Shown here: positions 27,526-36,129 of the stretch, piece after piece
How the letters are laid out: every line of letters begins with the position of its first letter
Position numbering within the stretch: position 1 is the stretch's first letter
DNA from: Acidovorax_G lacteus
Lineage (GTDB): Bacteria > Pseudomonadota > Gammaproteobacteria > Burkholderiales > Burkholderiaceae_C
Length of the DNA: 64,000 nucleotides
Assembly (NCBI RefSeq): GCF_039540375.1
Contig: NZ_BAABEX010000008.1
Location: 62,001-126,000, forward strand
Reading direction: 5' to 3'
Notes under the pieces: generated by a model
The model's input: the letters and a program-made list of their open reading frames with translations, nothing else
Database searches by the model: none
What the model was told of the DNA's origin: nothing
Program-made: the position numbers and the translations under genes

Positions 27526-28599
27526 ATGGACAACCTCGATGTGACCGTGTTGCGCACCCTGCTGCGCTGGCGCAGCGCGGGCCGCCGCGCGCTGCTGGCC
27601 ACCGTGGTACGCACCTGGGGCTCGTCGCCCCGGCCGGTGGGCTCCATCATGGCCTTGTGCGAAGACGGTGCGGTGGTGGGTTCGGTGTCGGGCGGCTGTA
27701 TCGAAGACGACCTGATCGACCGCCACACCCGTGCGTATGCGGGCGGTTCGGGTACAGCCGACCGGGGGCTGGACCACTGCATTCCGAGTGGCCCCCCGAG
27801 CTTCGTGAAGTATGGCGTAACAGCCGACGAGGCCCACCGCTTTGGGCTGCCCTGCGGCGGCACGCTGGAACTGCTGCTCGAATACGACCCCGACCCGGGG
27901 GCGCTGGCCGCACTGGTCGCGGCGCTGGGCGAAGGCCGGTTGATGCAGCGCAGCGTGCGCCTGGCCGACGGGCAGGTCACGCTCACGCCTGCCCAGGCGC
28001 CTGCAGACCTCGTGCTCACGCCCGAGCACCTGACCAACACCTTCGGTCCCGAATACCGCATGCTGCTGATTGGCGCAGGGCAGCTCACCGAGTATCTGGC
28101 CACCATGGCGCTGTTCAGCGGCTTTTCCGTGACGGTGTGCGACCCGCGCGAAGAGTACAGCCGGGCCTGGAATGTGCCGGGCGTGACCCTCACGCGCGAG
28201 ATGCCTGACGACGTGGTGCTCTCGTTCCACCCCGACCGGCGCACGTGCGTGGTGGCGCTCACGCACGACCCCAAGCTCGACGACCTGGCGCTGCTCGAAG
28301 CCCTGCAGACCGAGGCCTTCTACGTGGGCGGCATCGGCTCGCGCCGCAACAACGAGGCGCGCCGCGCCCGCTTGATCGAGCACTTTGGCCAGACCGAAGC
28401 CAGCCTGCAGCGCCTGCGTGGCCCGATCGGCATTTACATCGGCAGCAAGACGCCGCCCGAGATTGCCGTGAGCGTGATGGCGGAGATTTTGGCCGTGAAG
28501 AACGGCGTGACCCTGCCACGCGACATGGCCGTGGCCGAGGCCAAGAACGTGCGCGATGGCGGGCCGGTGCTGTCTGGGCCGGTGTGTGGCGTGGGCTGA
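27526..28599 (+). CDS. XdhC/CoxI-family molybdenum cofactor maturation protein
   Basis: A 357-residue protein with an N-terminal XdhC_CoxI domain (GSSPRPVGSIMAL, GSVSGGCIEDDLI). A C-terminal Rossmann domain (LIGAGQLTEYLA, GGIGSRRNNEARRARL) follows. Such proteins bind and sulfurate the molybdenum cofactor and load it into hydroxylases. It is the last gene of the cox-like operon and ends 9 bp from the convergent phosphatase gene. Confidence 0.9.
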   Translation: MDNLDVTVLRTLLRWRSAGRRALLATVVRTWGSSPRPVGSIMALCEDGAVVGSVSGGCIEDDLIDRHTRAYAGGSGTADRGLDHCIPSGPPSFVKYGVTADEAHRFGLPCGGTLELLLEYDPDPGALAALVAALGEGRLMQRSVRLADGQVTLTPAQAPADLVLTPEHLTNTFGPEYRMLLIGAGQLTEYLATMALFSGFSVTVCDPREEYSRAWNVPGVTLTREMPDDVVLSFHPDRRTCVVALTHDPKLDDLALLEALQTEAFYVGGIGSRRNNEARRARLIEHFGQTEASLQRLRGPIGIYIGSKTPPEIAVSVMAEILAVKNGVTLPRDMAVAEAKNVRDGGPVLSGPVCGVG

Positions 28600-28608
28600 G
28601 CCGGGGCC

Positions 28609-29136
28609 TTAGTGGCGCGCAGCGCCGTCCGCTGGCAAGTCGCGCGCGGCCAACCGCGCCCGCACATGCTGAAGCAGACCGGCACAGGCGTCTTCGACCA
28701 GGTCCAGGACCTGCTCGAAGCCAGCCGCACCGCCGTAGTATGGGTCGGGCACCACCGGGCTGTCGGACTGCTGGCAGAACTCGGTCAGGCGGCGCAGGCG
28801 GCCTTCGCGCCCCGGCGGGCACAGCTCCTGGGCCAGGGCCAGGTTGTCCCAGTCCATGGCCAGTACCAGGTCGAAGTGCTCGAAGTCCTCGGGCGCCAGC
28901 GCACGCGCGCGCAGGTCGTGCAGCCGGTAGCCGCGGCGTTCGGCATGGGCCTGGGCGCGGCGGTCGGGCGGCTCGCCCACATGAAAGTCGTGCGTGCCCG
29001 CCGAATCCACCTGCACCCGCTCTGCCAGCCCCTGCGCCTGCACCATCGCTCGGAATACGCCGTGGGCGGTGGGGCTTCGGCAGATGTTGCCCATGCACAC
29101 AAACAGCACCGCGTAATCCGTACCCACCGTGGTCAT
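28609..29136 (-). CDS. Low-molecular-weight protein tyrosine phosphatase
   Basis: A 175-residue phosphatase with the P-loop C14-MGNIC-R20-S near the N-terminus and the general-acid DPYYGG motif late in the protein. It hydrolyses phosphotyrosine, or arginine/serine phosphate in some bacteria. The N-terminus is a few residues longer than the family core. It lies 18 bp after the GST gene on the same strand. No tyrosine kinase or exopolysaccharide gene is nearby, so it is more likely general than capsule-related. Confidence 0.92.
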   Translation of the reverse strand: MTTVGTDYAVLFVCMGNICRSPTAHGVFRAMVQAQGLAERVQVDSAGTHDFHVGEPPDRRAQAHAERRGYRLHDLRARALAPEDFEHFDLVLAMDWDNLALAQELCPPGREGRLRRLTEFCQQSDSPVVPDPYYGGAAGFEQVLDLVEDACAGLLQHVRARLAARDLPADGAARH

Positions 29137-29154
29137 GGTCGATGCCCCAGGCGT

Positions 29155-29844
29155 TTACAGCGACTGCAGCACGGGGCCGCCCTTGGCAATTGCCCGCTGG
29201 TAGGCCGGGCGTGCTTGCATGCGCTGCAGGTAGCCCACCACATGCGGGTAGCTGGGGCCGGGCGCGCGACGCGACAGCGCAGCCTCGACGGCAAAGCTCA
29301 TCTGAAAGTCGGCCATGGTGATGCGATCACCTGTAAACCAGGTGTGGCGCGACAGGTGTTCGTTCATGAAGGCCAGCGCGGTTTCCACGTTGGGGTCGAT
29401 GAGCTTTTCCTGCACGCGTGCGCACAGCGTTCGGGCGATGGGCCGCACGAAAAAGGGCATGGGCTGGCGCGGAATGCTCATGAACACCAGCTTCATCACC
29501 AGCCAGTTCATCAGCGAACCTTCGGCGTAGTGCATCCAGAAGCGGCACTCGCGGTGCTCGGTAGAGCCTGGCTCTGGGGTCAGGTGTGCGAGTTCGCCCG
29601 TGCGTCCAGCGCCGTACCGCTCGGCCAGGTATTCGATGATGGCTCCCGACTCTGCGATCACCGCATCGCCTTCGGTGATCACGGGCGACTTGCCCAAAGG
29701 GTGGACGCGCTTGAGTTCTGCAGGTGCCAGACGCGTCTTGGGGTCGCGCCGGTACACCTGTATTTCGTAGGGCACACCGAGTTCTTCGAGCAGCCAAAGG
29801 ACCCGCTGCGAGCGGGACGCTTCAAGGTGGTGGACGGTGATCAT
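29155..29844 (-). CDS. Glutathione S-transferase family protein
   Basis: A 229-residue soluble protein with an N-terminal thioredoxin fold (HHLEASRSQRVLWLLEELG, then GKSPVI with the cis-Pro and ESGAIIEYL for the glutathione gamma-glutamyl group). An all-helical C-terminal domain containing FTGDRITMADFQMSF follows. It conjugates or reduces substrates with glutathione; the class and substrate are unclear. It lies 24 bp downstream of the REC-HPt gene, on the same strand. Confidence 0.92.
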   Translation of the reverse strand: MITVHHLEASRSQRVLWLLEELGVPYEIQVYRRDPKTRLAPAELKRVHPLGKSPVITEGDAVIAESGAIIEYLAERYGAGRTGELAHLTPEPGSTEHRECRFWMHYAEGSLMNWLVMKLVFMSIPRQPMPFFVRPIARTLCARVQEKLIDPNVETALAFMNEHLSRHTWFTGDRITMADFQMSFAVEAALSRRAPGPSYPHVVGYLQRMQARPAYQRAIAKGGPVLQSL

Positions 29845-29868
29845 GAAAAGCAGGTGGAATGGATAGGT

Positions 29869-30648
29869 TCAGGGCCGGGGCGTCGTGTCTGGCAAGGGAG
29901 CGCTCAGGCGCTCTTTCAGCTGTTGCCACAGGGCCGTGGCTGCCGCGGCCCCCTGGGTCTCTGCGGCGGTCTCCAGCGCACGCGCCAGCGCGCTGTCGGC
30001 CGGGCGGCCCAGGGTCAGCAGTACTGTGGCCAGGCTGTGTCCAAGACGGCGCAATGCGCCGGCGTCGCCCGCCGCCGCAGCGGCATCGCCGGCGGCCTGG
30101 TCGTGCGGGAACTGGGCATGGCAGCTGACGCGGTAGGCCCTGAACAGCGGAGCGTTGCCGGCGAAATGGGTGGCAATGGCCTGCGCTTCCGCGCTCTTGG
30201 TGTCGTTTGCAGAAGGCGGGTTGGTCTCGCTGGCGGCTTCGCGCGTGGCGTCTGCACCGTCGGGCTGTGACCACAGTGCCAAGGCCTCGGACACACAGGC
30301 GTCCAGATCCAGCACCGATGCAGGTTTGCGCAGCATGCGCCAAACCTGCAAGGACCGCAGGCGCTCCTCCACCTCGGTCGTGATACCGGCACTGAACACC
30401 ACGACTTTCGCTCTGCCAATCCGCTCGGGCCACTGGGCCAGACGCTCGACAAGCCCCAACCCTGACTCGCCGGGCAGCATCAAATCGGTGATGACCAGTG
30501 CGATGCCTCCCTGATCCAGAAGGCCCAGTGCTTCACCCACCGTCTCGCAGGTCAGAAGTTCCACAGCAGACTCTTCCAGCGCCAGGGCCACGAATCGGCG
30601 GATGGAGGGGTCGTCCTCCACCAGCAGTACGCGGGGCCGGGGGCTCAT
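29869..30648 (-). CDS. Response regulator with C-terminal HPt-like domain (REC-HPt)
   Basis: A 259-residue protein. The receiver domain spans residues 1-125 with E11/D12/D13, the phospho-acceptor D55 and K108. A disordered linker leads to a C-terminal helical region with H204 in RRLGHSLATVLL, which looks like a histidine phosphotransfer (HPt) site. It has no DNA-binding or enzymatic output, so it probably relays phosphate. Its start overlaps the HTH-REC gene stop by 4 bp, implying joint expression. Confidence 0.82.
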   Translation of the reverse strand: MSPRPRVLLVEDDPSIRRFVALALEESAVELLTCETVGEALGLLDQGGIALVITDLMLPGESGLGLVERLAQWPERIGRAKVVVFSAGITTEVEERLRSLQVWRMLRKPASVLDLDACVSEALALWSQPDGADATREAASETNPPSANDTKSAEAQAIATHFAGNAPLFRAYRVSCHAQFPHDQAAGDAAAAAGDAGALRRLGHSLATVLLTLGRPADSALARALETAAETQGAAAATALWQQLKERLSAPLPDTTPRP

Positions 30649-31304
30649 GCCGCTGCAGGTGTGTGGGCCGGCAGACTGGAGGCCAGCGCAGAGGGCAGCT
30701 CGGCCACGAGTTGCGGCTTGTGAATGACGGTGACACCCTGCAGTGCAAAGGCGTAAGGCTCGCGCTGTGTGGCATCGAGCGAGGTCACGACGATCAAGCG
30801 GCTGCGGGCAAACTGGGGGTGCGTTCGCAACGTGGTGATCAGGGTCGCTCCGTCGATGCCCGGCAGCAAAATGTCCACAATCAGGACGTCTGGCTGGAAC
30901 TGGCCATACATGGCCAGCCCTGTGATGCCATCGTGCGCAATCTGCAGCTCCACCTGCGGAAAGCTCTGGCGGACCAGCAGCGCCACCAGGTTCTGGAAGT
31001 GCACGGAATCTTCAATCAGCAGCACCCTGGGGTGCGTGGAGTCTGCAGACGTGGTGGACGAGTTGGGGGGCTCCGTCGGTATGCGCGAGGCTTTGGTGCC
31101 ACCCGCGGCACGCGTCTGGATCCACCGCTCGACCGACTCACGCGAGATGCGTCGGTGGCCCCCAGGCGTTTTCCAGGCCTCCAGTTCCTGACGGTCTACC
31201 ATCAGCTGCACCGAGCGCACGGCCAATCCGAGCATGCTGGCGACTTCCAGGGTGGTGTAGTGCTCCGGAACGCGGGGGCTGGCGTGAGAGTTTTCAGATT
31301 TCAT
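30645..31304 (-). CDS. HTH-REC protein (excisionase/MerR-like helix-turn-helix followed by receiver)
   Basis: A 219-residue protein with the reverse of the usual order. A MerR/excisionase-type helix-turn-helix lies at about residues 16-62 (YTTLEVASMLGLAVRSVQLM, TPGGHRRISRESVERW). A Ser/Thr-rich linker and a receiver domain (about 92-210) with phospho-acceptor D144 follow. The start is uncertain: the frame stays open upstream, but a sigma-70-like promoter for the divergent gene occupies that DNA, so I use the ATG at 31304. It heads a minus-strand operon with the REC-HPt gene. Confidence 0.78.
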   Translation of the reverse strand: MKSENSHASPRVPEHYTTLEVASMLGLAVRSVQLMVDRQELEAWKTPGGHRRISRESVERWIQTRAAGGTKASRIPTEPPNSSTTSADSTHPRVLLIEDSVHFQNLVALLVRQSFPQVELQIAHDGITGLAMYGQFQPDVLIVDILLPGIDGATLITTLRTHPQFARSRLIVVTSLDATQREPYAFALQGVTVIHKPQLVAELPSALASSLPAHTPAAA

Positions 31305-31346
31305 GGCTTGCGCATTTTCTCTCGATTTGCTCTGCCGTGAAAGAGG

Positions 31347-31375
31347 TTGCATTTGATATTTTTGATTGATATGAT
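31347..31375 (+). promoter_or_regulatory. Sigma-70-like promoter for the single-domain response regulator
   Basis: TTGCAT (31347-31352), 17-bp spacer, TATGAT (31370-31375) in an AT-rich island. This gives a leader of about 75 nt to the ATG at 31457, which has GAGG just upstream. Confidence 0.6.
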
Positions 31376-31456
31376 GCATCCATGAGGTGACATCATCGGT
31401 GCTGTGCACTTTCACTTCAAGTGTTTTTTGCCATCCGTCCGTCTACCGAGGCTGTC

Positions 31457-31828
31457 ATGAAGAAGATCCTGATCGTGGAAGACCACGCCGACATCCGCAA
31501 GCTGCTCAAAATGACCCTCGAATTCGATGACTTCGAAATCCATGAGGCGTCAACGGGCGATGCCGGGTTGGCCATGGCCAAGGAACTGGGCCCGGATGTG
31601 GTGCTGCTGGACATCATGATGCCGGGCAGCATCAACGGCCTGGAGGTGTGTCGCCGCATCAAGGCCGACGTGGCGACCCGGCATACCAAAGTGATCTTGC
31701 TGACGGCGCGCGTACAGTCGGGAGACCGCGTGGCCGGGTTTGAGGCCGGGGCTGACGACTACCTGATGAAGCCCTTCAGTACCCTTCAAGTACTGGAGAC
31801 CATCTACCGGCTGGAAGCTTCGGCCTGA
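31457..31828 (+). CDS. Single-domain response regulator (CheY-like receiver)
   Basis: A 123-residue stand-alone receiver with the acidic pair E8-D9, phospho-acceptor D52 (LLDIMMPG) and K105 in LMKPFS. It has no output domain. It is divergent from the HTH-REC gene and lies upstream of the periplasmic binding protein and histidine kinase genes, so that kinase is its likely phosphate donor. The ATG at 31457 is preferred over an upstream in-frame codon at 31421 because it begins the canonical KKILIVEDH strand. Confidence 0.9.
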   Translation: MKKILIVEDHADIRKLLKMTLEFDDFEIHEASTGDAGLAMAKELGPDVVLLDIMMPGSINGLEVCRRIKADVATRHTKVILLTARVQSGDRVAGFEAGADDYLMKPFSTLQVLETIYRLEASA

Positions 31829-31887
31829 CGGCCGACGCCTGAGCGCTGGTCCATGGCGGGTGCGCTGTCGCTGGATGCGAGTATCGA

Positions 31888-32691
31888 ATGCGTCGAAAGA
31901 TGACCATGTCCTGGATATTGCGAGGCTTGATCCTGGCGGCTGTGTGTGGCCTGCCCGCCGCGTGGGCCGGTGAGGTACTGGATCGCATTCAGTCCCATCG
32001 CGTGCTGCGCGTGTGTATCTGGCCCGACTACTACGGCATTACCTATCGGCACCCGCAGACGCAGCAGCTCGTCGGCATGGACATCGAGCTGTCCACGGCG
32101 CTCGCACGCGAACTCCAGGTCCGGGTTGAGCATGTTGATTCGTCTTTTGTGACGCTCATAGCCGATCTCACATCGGACCGCTGCGACGTGGCGATGTTTG
32201 CTGTGGGGGTGCTGCCTCAGCGCCAGGAGAAGCTCCGCTTCACCCAGCCATACATGCGCAGCGATATCTATGCGGTGACCACGAAAAGCAACCGTGTGGT
32301 GCGGCAATGGTCCGATATCGATGCGCCGGGAGTCCAGGTGGCGGTGCAGGCCGGCACGTTCATGGAGCCCGTGATGGCCCAGCGCCTGCGCCATGCGCAG
32401 CTGGTGCGCGTACAGCCGCCGGCCACCCGCGAGCGGGAGCTGATGGCGGGGCGTGTGGATGTGTTCATGACCGACTTTCCCTACAGCCGTCGGTTGCTCG
32501 ACAACGCCGATTGGGCGCGGCTGATTGCACCGCCTGCGCCATTTCATGTGCTTCCGTACGCCTATGCGATCCGCCCCGGGGATGATGAATGGCTGGCTCG
32601 GCTGGACGCCTTCGTGGCGAGCATCAAACGGGATGGTCGCCTAGAGCAGGCCGCTCGCAACCACGGGCTTCAGAGCATCATCGTCCGATGA
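31888..32691 (+). CDS. Periplasmic amino-acid-type substrate-binding protein (SBP family 3)
   Basis: A 267-residue protein with a Sec signal peptide (ILRGLILAAVCGLPAAWAG) and an SBP_bac_3 fold (HRVLRVCIWPDYYGITYRHP, GMDIELSTALARELQV, RCDVAMFAVGVLPQRQEKLR). No ABC permease or ATPase gene is adjacent. Its stop overlaps the start of a membrane histidine kinase gene by 4 bp, which suggests a sensing role: the protein probably binds a small molecule and informs the kinase. The ligand is unknown. Confidence 0.85.
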   Translation: MRRKMTMSWILRGLILAAVCGLPAAWAGEVLDRIQSHRVLRVCIWPDYYGITYRHPQTQQLVGMDIELSTALARELQVRVEHVDSSFVTLIADLTSDRCDVAMFAVGVLPQRQEKLRFTQPYMRSDIYAVTTKSNRVVRQWSDIDAPGVQVAVQAGTFMEPVMAQRLRHAQLVRVQPPATRERELMAGRVDVFMTDFPYSRRLLDNADWARLIAPPAPFHVLPYAYAIRPGDDEWLARLDAFVASIKRDGRLEQAARNHGLQSIIVR

Positions 32692-35231
32692 CTGATACGC
32701 GCATGGGTCTTGGGGAGTGGCTGGCGCGGTGGCAGGCCTGGTCAACCCGGCCTGATGTGATGGTGCTGCTCGCCGGGGCGCTGGCCGTGGTGCTCAGTGT
32801 CGTGGCCTTAGGGGCGATGGCCGTCAGTGATTTTCGGTCCACCGTGTCAAGCAACCGCGATCATGCAGCGCTGCTGGCGCGCGTGCTGGAAGACCAAGCC
32901 ACCCGCACAGTCGAGTCTGCGCAGCTGGCTCTGGAGGCGCTGTCGTCGTCTTCCGCGCTACGCGACCGAGACTCGGACCCAGCGCGTATGGAGGCTGCTT
33001 TGCGCCAGGCGCTGTCAGGGCTGTCGTTTCTGCGCGCCCTGGCGGTGGTAAACCGCGATGGGTACGTGCTTGCGAGCACCCAGACCGGTGAGGCTGGCAT
33101 GGAGCTTCAGATCGAACGCTTGGGTCCACGCATGGCCCCTGGGCAGTCGGCGATGGGGCCGTTGGTGCCTGGGCGGTTTCTGGACCAACTGCGGCGCGGA
33201 CCGGGCGCAGCGCCCGGCAATCCTCCGTCTGGCATGGCTTTCATTCCGCTTTTGCAAGGTTATCAGGATGAGAACGGACTGCACCGGGTGTTGGTGGGGT
33301 TGATCAATCCCGATACGTTCTCCAACTTTCAGCACCTGACGCTGGAGTCGGAGAGCTACGACTCGGTGATCACGACCTATCAGGGAACGGTGCTGGCAAG
33401 CTCTTCCGGCACATCCGGGCTTCTAGGCCGCAGTGTGGCTCAACTCCCGATCTACACGCAGTACCTGCCATCACGCCAGCACTCAAGCTACATCGGTCCG
33501 GGGGCTGGAGGCGACAAGCAGATCCTGGCCTTCCGGGCTTCCAGCACCAAACCACTGGTGGTGGTGGTGGAGGAGGCCTACGACGCGGCCTTGTGGCGCT
33601 GGATCCGCGACGCCCGCGCGCTGCTGTCCGTGGGGCTGGCCATGGTGTTCCTGGTGCTCGGTCTGACGGCAGCCGTCTGGCGCGGTGTGCGCATTCGGGA
33701 GGGAGCACGACGCGCCGCTGATGCCGCCAATGCCCGGGTGGCGCAGAGTGAGCAGGAACTCTCGGTGCTCATGCGAAGCGTGCAGGAGTTGATCTTCCGC
33801 ACCGACGCAGAAGGGCATGTCACGTTTGTCAACGCGCACTGGGAGGCCTTCCATCCCAATGTGTCGGAACAGGTCTTGGGGCGCCGACTGGACGCGCTGG
33901 TAGACCCGACCAGCCGTGTCGCTGTGCTGAAGGCTCTGGTGCCGCGAGCCGAGCTGGGCGTGCGCAAGGCGCAAGTGCTTCTACGCCCGTCGCCAGGCCG
34001 CGAGTACGTGTTCGATATGGCTGTGGTTCCGCTCGTGGCGGATGGTCGCCTGCAGGGATTTGCGGGCAGTGCGGTTGACGTCACCGCGCGGTGGGTGGCA
34101 CAGCAGAAACTGCAGGCGCAGATCGCTTTTCAGAGTCTGCTACTGGAGACCAATCCTCTGCCGATTGCGGTCACCGATACGCATTCCTTGATTGTCCAGG
34201 TGAACCGTGCCTGGGAGGATTACAAAGGTTGGCCTCGCGACCGTCTGCTGGGTCAACCTCTGACGGCCCACATGCCTGCCGACGAAGCGCAGATGCACCA
34301 CACCTCCAGCACCCAGTTGTTGCGCTGGGGAGGCAGCGCGCATTTCGAAGCCAAGGTACTGCATGGAGACGGTTCCCGCCGCGACACGCGGGTGATGAAG
34401 GCCGCCATCACCGACGCGCTGGGTCAGGTGTCCGGGGTGCTGTGCATCCTGATGGACGTGAGCGAGTTCCGTGAGGCCGAAAGGGTGACGCAGGAAGCGC
34501 GGGACGCGGCGGAGGAGGCGTCGCGCTCCAAATCCGAGTTCGTGGCCAACATGAGTCACGAACTGCGAACGCCGCTGCAGTCCATTCTCGGCTTTGCCGA
34601 GCTGGGCGTGCTGCGTGGCAAGGCTTCGCCCAAGTTGGCCGAGATGTTTGCGGACATCCATGCGGCCGGCCAGCGCATGCTGGCGCTGGTCAATGATCTG
34701 CTGGAGGTGTCGAAGCTCGAAAGCACGGTGGGCACTATGCACCTGGAGCGTCTGGACCTGCGGGGGCCTGTCCGCTCGGTGGCGCACGAACTGGAGCCGC
34801 TGCTGGCGCGGCAGCACCAGCAATTGCGACTGGAACTGGGGGAGGTACCGCTGGTCGCGAAAGCCGACCCGATGCGCTTTCAGCAGGTGGTGCGCAACGT
34901 TCTGGCCAATGCCATCAAGTTTTCGCCGCAGGGTTCGACGATCAGCCTTGCTGGGCAGATCGACAGCGCAGGCCAGGTGCACTTTTCTGTGAGGGATCAG
35001 GGGCCAGGCGTTCCCGAGGCAGAACTCGAGCAGATCTTCGAAGCCTTTGTGCAATCGAGTAAGACCAAGGACGGCTCGGGTGGCACCGGACTGGGCCTTG
35101 CCATTTGCCGCAAGATCATCGAGGCGATGGGTGGGCGCATTTATGCCCAGAATGCCCAGCCAGAGGGGGCGGTGTTCCACATCGTGCTCCCCGCACGGGG
35201 CTTCAGTGAAACCATGCCGGCCGGGCTTTGA
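32688..35231 (+). CDS. Membrane-bound PAS sensor histidine kinase
   Basis: An 847-residue kinase. A first membrane helix (about 24-48), a periplasmic Cache-like domain (about 50-310) and a second helix (about 310-335) lead to two PAS domains (about 355-480 and 480-600). The DHp domain has phospho-acceptor H624 (MSHELRTPLQS), and the HATPase domain shows NVLANAIKFSP, DQGPGVPE and GTGLGLAICRKI. There is no C-terminal receiver, so phosphate must pass to separate proteins such as the nearby REC and REC-HPt. It is translationally coupled to the binding protein. Confidence 0.92.
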   Translation: MTDTRMGLGEWLARWQAWSTRPDVMVLLAGALAVVLSVVALGAMAVSDFRSTVSSNRDHAALLARVLEDQATRTVESAQLALEALSSSSALRDRDSDPARMEAALRQALSGLSFLRALAVVNRDGYVLASTQTGEAGMELQIERLGPRMAPGQSAMGPLVPGRFLDQLRRGPGAAPGNPPSGMAFIPLLQGYQDENGLHRVLVGLINPDTFSNFQHLTLESESYDSVITTYQGTVLASSSGTSGLLGRSVAQLPIYTQYLPSRQHSSYIGPGAGGDKQILAFRASSTKPLVVVVEEAYDAALWRWIRDARALLSVGLAMVFLVLGLTAAVWRGVRIREGARRAADAANARVAQSEQELSVLMRSVQELIFRTDAEGHVTFVNAHWEAFHPNVSEQVLGRRLDALVDPTSRVAVLKALVPRAELGVRKAQVLLRPSPGREYVFDMAVVPLVADGRLQGFAGSAVDVTARWVAQQKLQAQIAFQSLLLETNPLPIAVTDTHSLIVQVNRAWEDYKGWPRDRLLGQPLTAHMPADEAQMHHTSSTQLLRWGGSAHFEAKVLHGDGSRRDTRVMKAAITDALGQVSGVLCILMDVSEFREAERVTQEARDAAEEASRSKSEFVANMSHELRTPLQSILGFAELGVLRGKASPKLAEMFADIHAAGQRMLALVNDLLEVSKLESTVGTMHLERLDLRGPVRSVAHELEPLLARQHQQLRLELGEVPLVAKADPMRFQQVVRNVLANAIKFSPQGSTISLAGQIDSAGQVHFSVRDQGPGVPEAELEQIFEAFVQSSKTKDGSGGTGLGLAICRKIIEAMGGRIYAQNAQPEGAVFHIVLPARGFSETMPAGL

Positions 35232-35246
35232 AAGCCCGGGCCGGCA
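35215..35246 (+). other. Strong hairpin overlapping the histidine kinase stop codon
   Basis: TGCCGGCCGGGCTTT (35215-35229) pairs with AAAGCCCGGGCCGGCA (35231-35246) apart from one bulged G. The UGA stop lies in the tip. No T tract follows, so it is not a canonical terminator; it may be a Rho-associated 3' end or affect termination of translation. Confidence 0.5.
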
Positions 35247-35258
35247 CGTGATGCGGGA

Positions 35259-35429
35259 TCAGCCGCCTTTGTGTGCGCGCTTGCCCGGATTCTTTTTGCT
35301 GCGCGTGGCCGAGCCGCGCTCGCGACTCACGCGCTGACCACGTCCGCCCGTGGGCAGGGCAATGCCGGGCAATGCGGGCGGTTGGGGGGTGCGACGGCGG
35401 TCGGCTTCGGTCACGATGGTGCGTCCCAT
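35259..35429 (-). CDS. Small basic hypothetical protein
   Basis: A 56-residue, strongly basic protein (starts MGRTIVTEADRRR, ends in a Lys/Arg/Gly tail SKKNPGKRAHKGG). I do not recognise a domain. A good ribosome binding site (GAGGA) 6 nt before the ATG supports it as real, and the sequence is not low-complexity noise from an overlapping gene, since nothing overlaps it. The charge suggests nucleic-acid or ribosome association, but this is speculation. Confidence 0.6.
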   Translation of the reverse strand: MGRTIVTEADRRRTPQPPALPGIALPTGGRGQRVSRERGSATRSKKNPGKRAHKGG

Positions 35430-35511
35430 GGCGATTCCTCGAAAAGTGAAACAGGGGCCCATTGGAACGCACAGGGGCAAGGCCCCTGTATGCGAATGTT
35501 TCTGTGGGCGG

Positions 35512-36129
35512 TCAGATCGGCGGGGCCGCCACGCGTGCCAGGGCTGCCACGGTGCCGTCGGCGCGCCACTGGAGCACCCAGCCCTCGCCCGACGCGGGGT
35601 TCAGGCCTGCCAGCGCGGCCAGCACAAACATGTGTGTGACCCAGACCTCAAACTGGCTGGACTGCGCGGCCACGCGGCGCAGGCCCGCTCGCAGTGCCGT
35701 CAGGTGTGCGGTGCTGGTGGTCTCGGGTTGTCCGTGCGGGGATCCGAGTGCATCCCAGGCTTCCGCGCGACCAAACCCCAGTGTGGCGGTGTCCATGCAG
35801 CGGCACCACGGGCTCGAGCGCACCGCCGAGGGCTGAAGGCCGCGCGCTGCCAACCACTGTCCCGCGGCCCGCGCTTGTTCGCGGCCCCGGTCGTCGAGGT
35901 TACGCTGCGTGCGGCAGTCACCCAGCGTGAACCCGGGCGGATCGAAGGTGCCGGGGGCCAGCGCGTGGCGCATGGCCAGCACCACGCCGCCGCGGCGCAG
36001 CCACGTCTCGGCCTCGGGGCTTGCCCAGGCCGGCAACACGCAGCCGGCGCCAGCCACCAGCAGCGCACGGCGCGCCACTGGTGCTGGAGCGGTGTCGGTC
36101 TCAGGCCTGGGGCTGGAACGCGAAGCCAT
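35512..36129 (-). CDS. Histidine phosphatase superfamily protein, exported
   Basis: A 205-residue protein with an Arg-containing leader and signal-like segment (VARRALLVAGAGCVLPAWAS), then a branch-2-like histidine phosphatase core. The catalytic motif is RHALAPG, with Ala in place of the usual Gly of RHG. A second His lies in WVTHMF and RSSPWCR supplies the Arg. The substrate is unknown. The start lies 29 bp inside the upstream MBL-fold gene; a shorter start would remove the signal-like stretch, so I keep the overlap. Confidence 0.78.
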   Translation of the reverse strand: MASRSSPRPETDTAPAPVARRALLVAGAGCVLPAWASPEAETWLRRGGVVLAMRHALAPGTFDPPGFTLGDCRTQRNLDDRGREQARAAGQWLAARGLQPSAVRSSPWCRCMDTATLGFGRAEAWDALGSPHGQPETTSTAHLTALRAGLRRVAAQSSQFEVWVTHMFVLAALAGLNPASGEGWVLQWRADGTVAALARVAAPPI

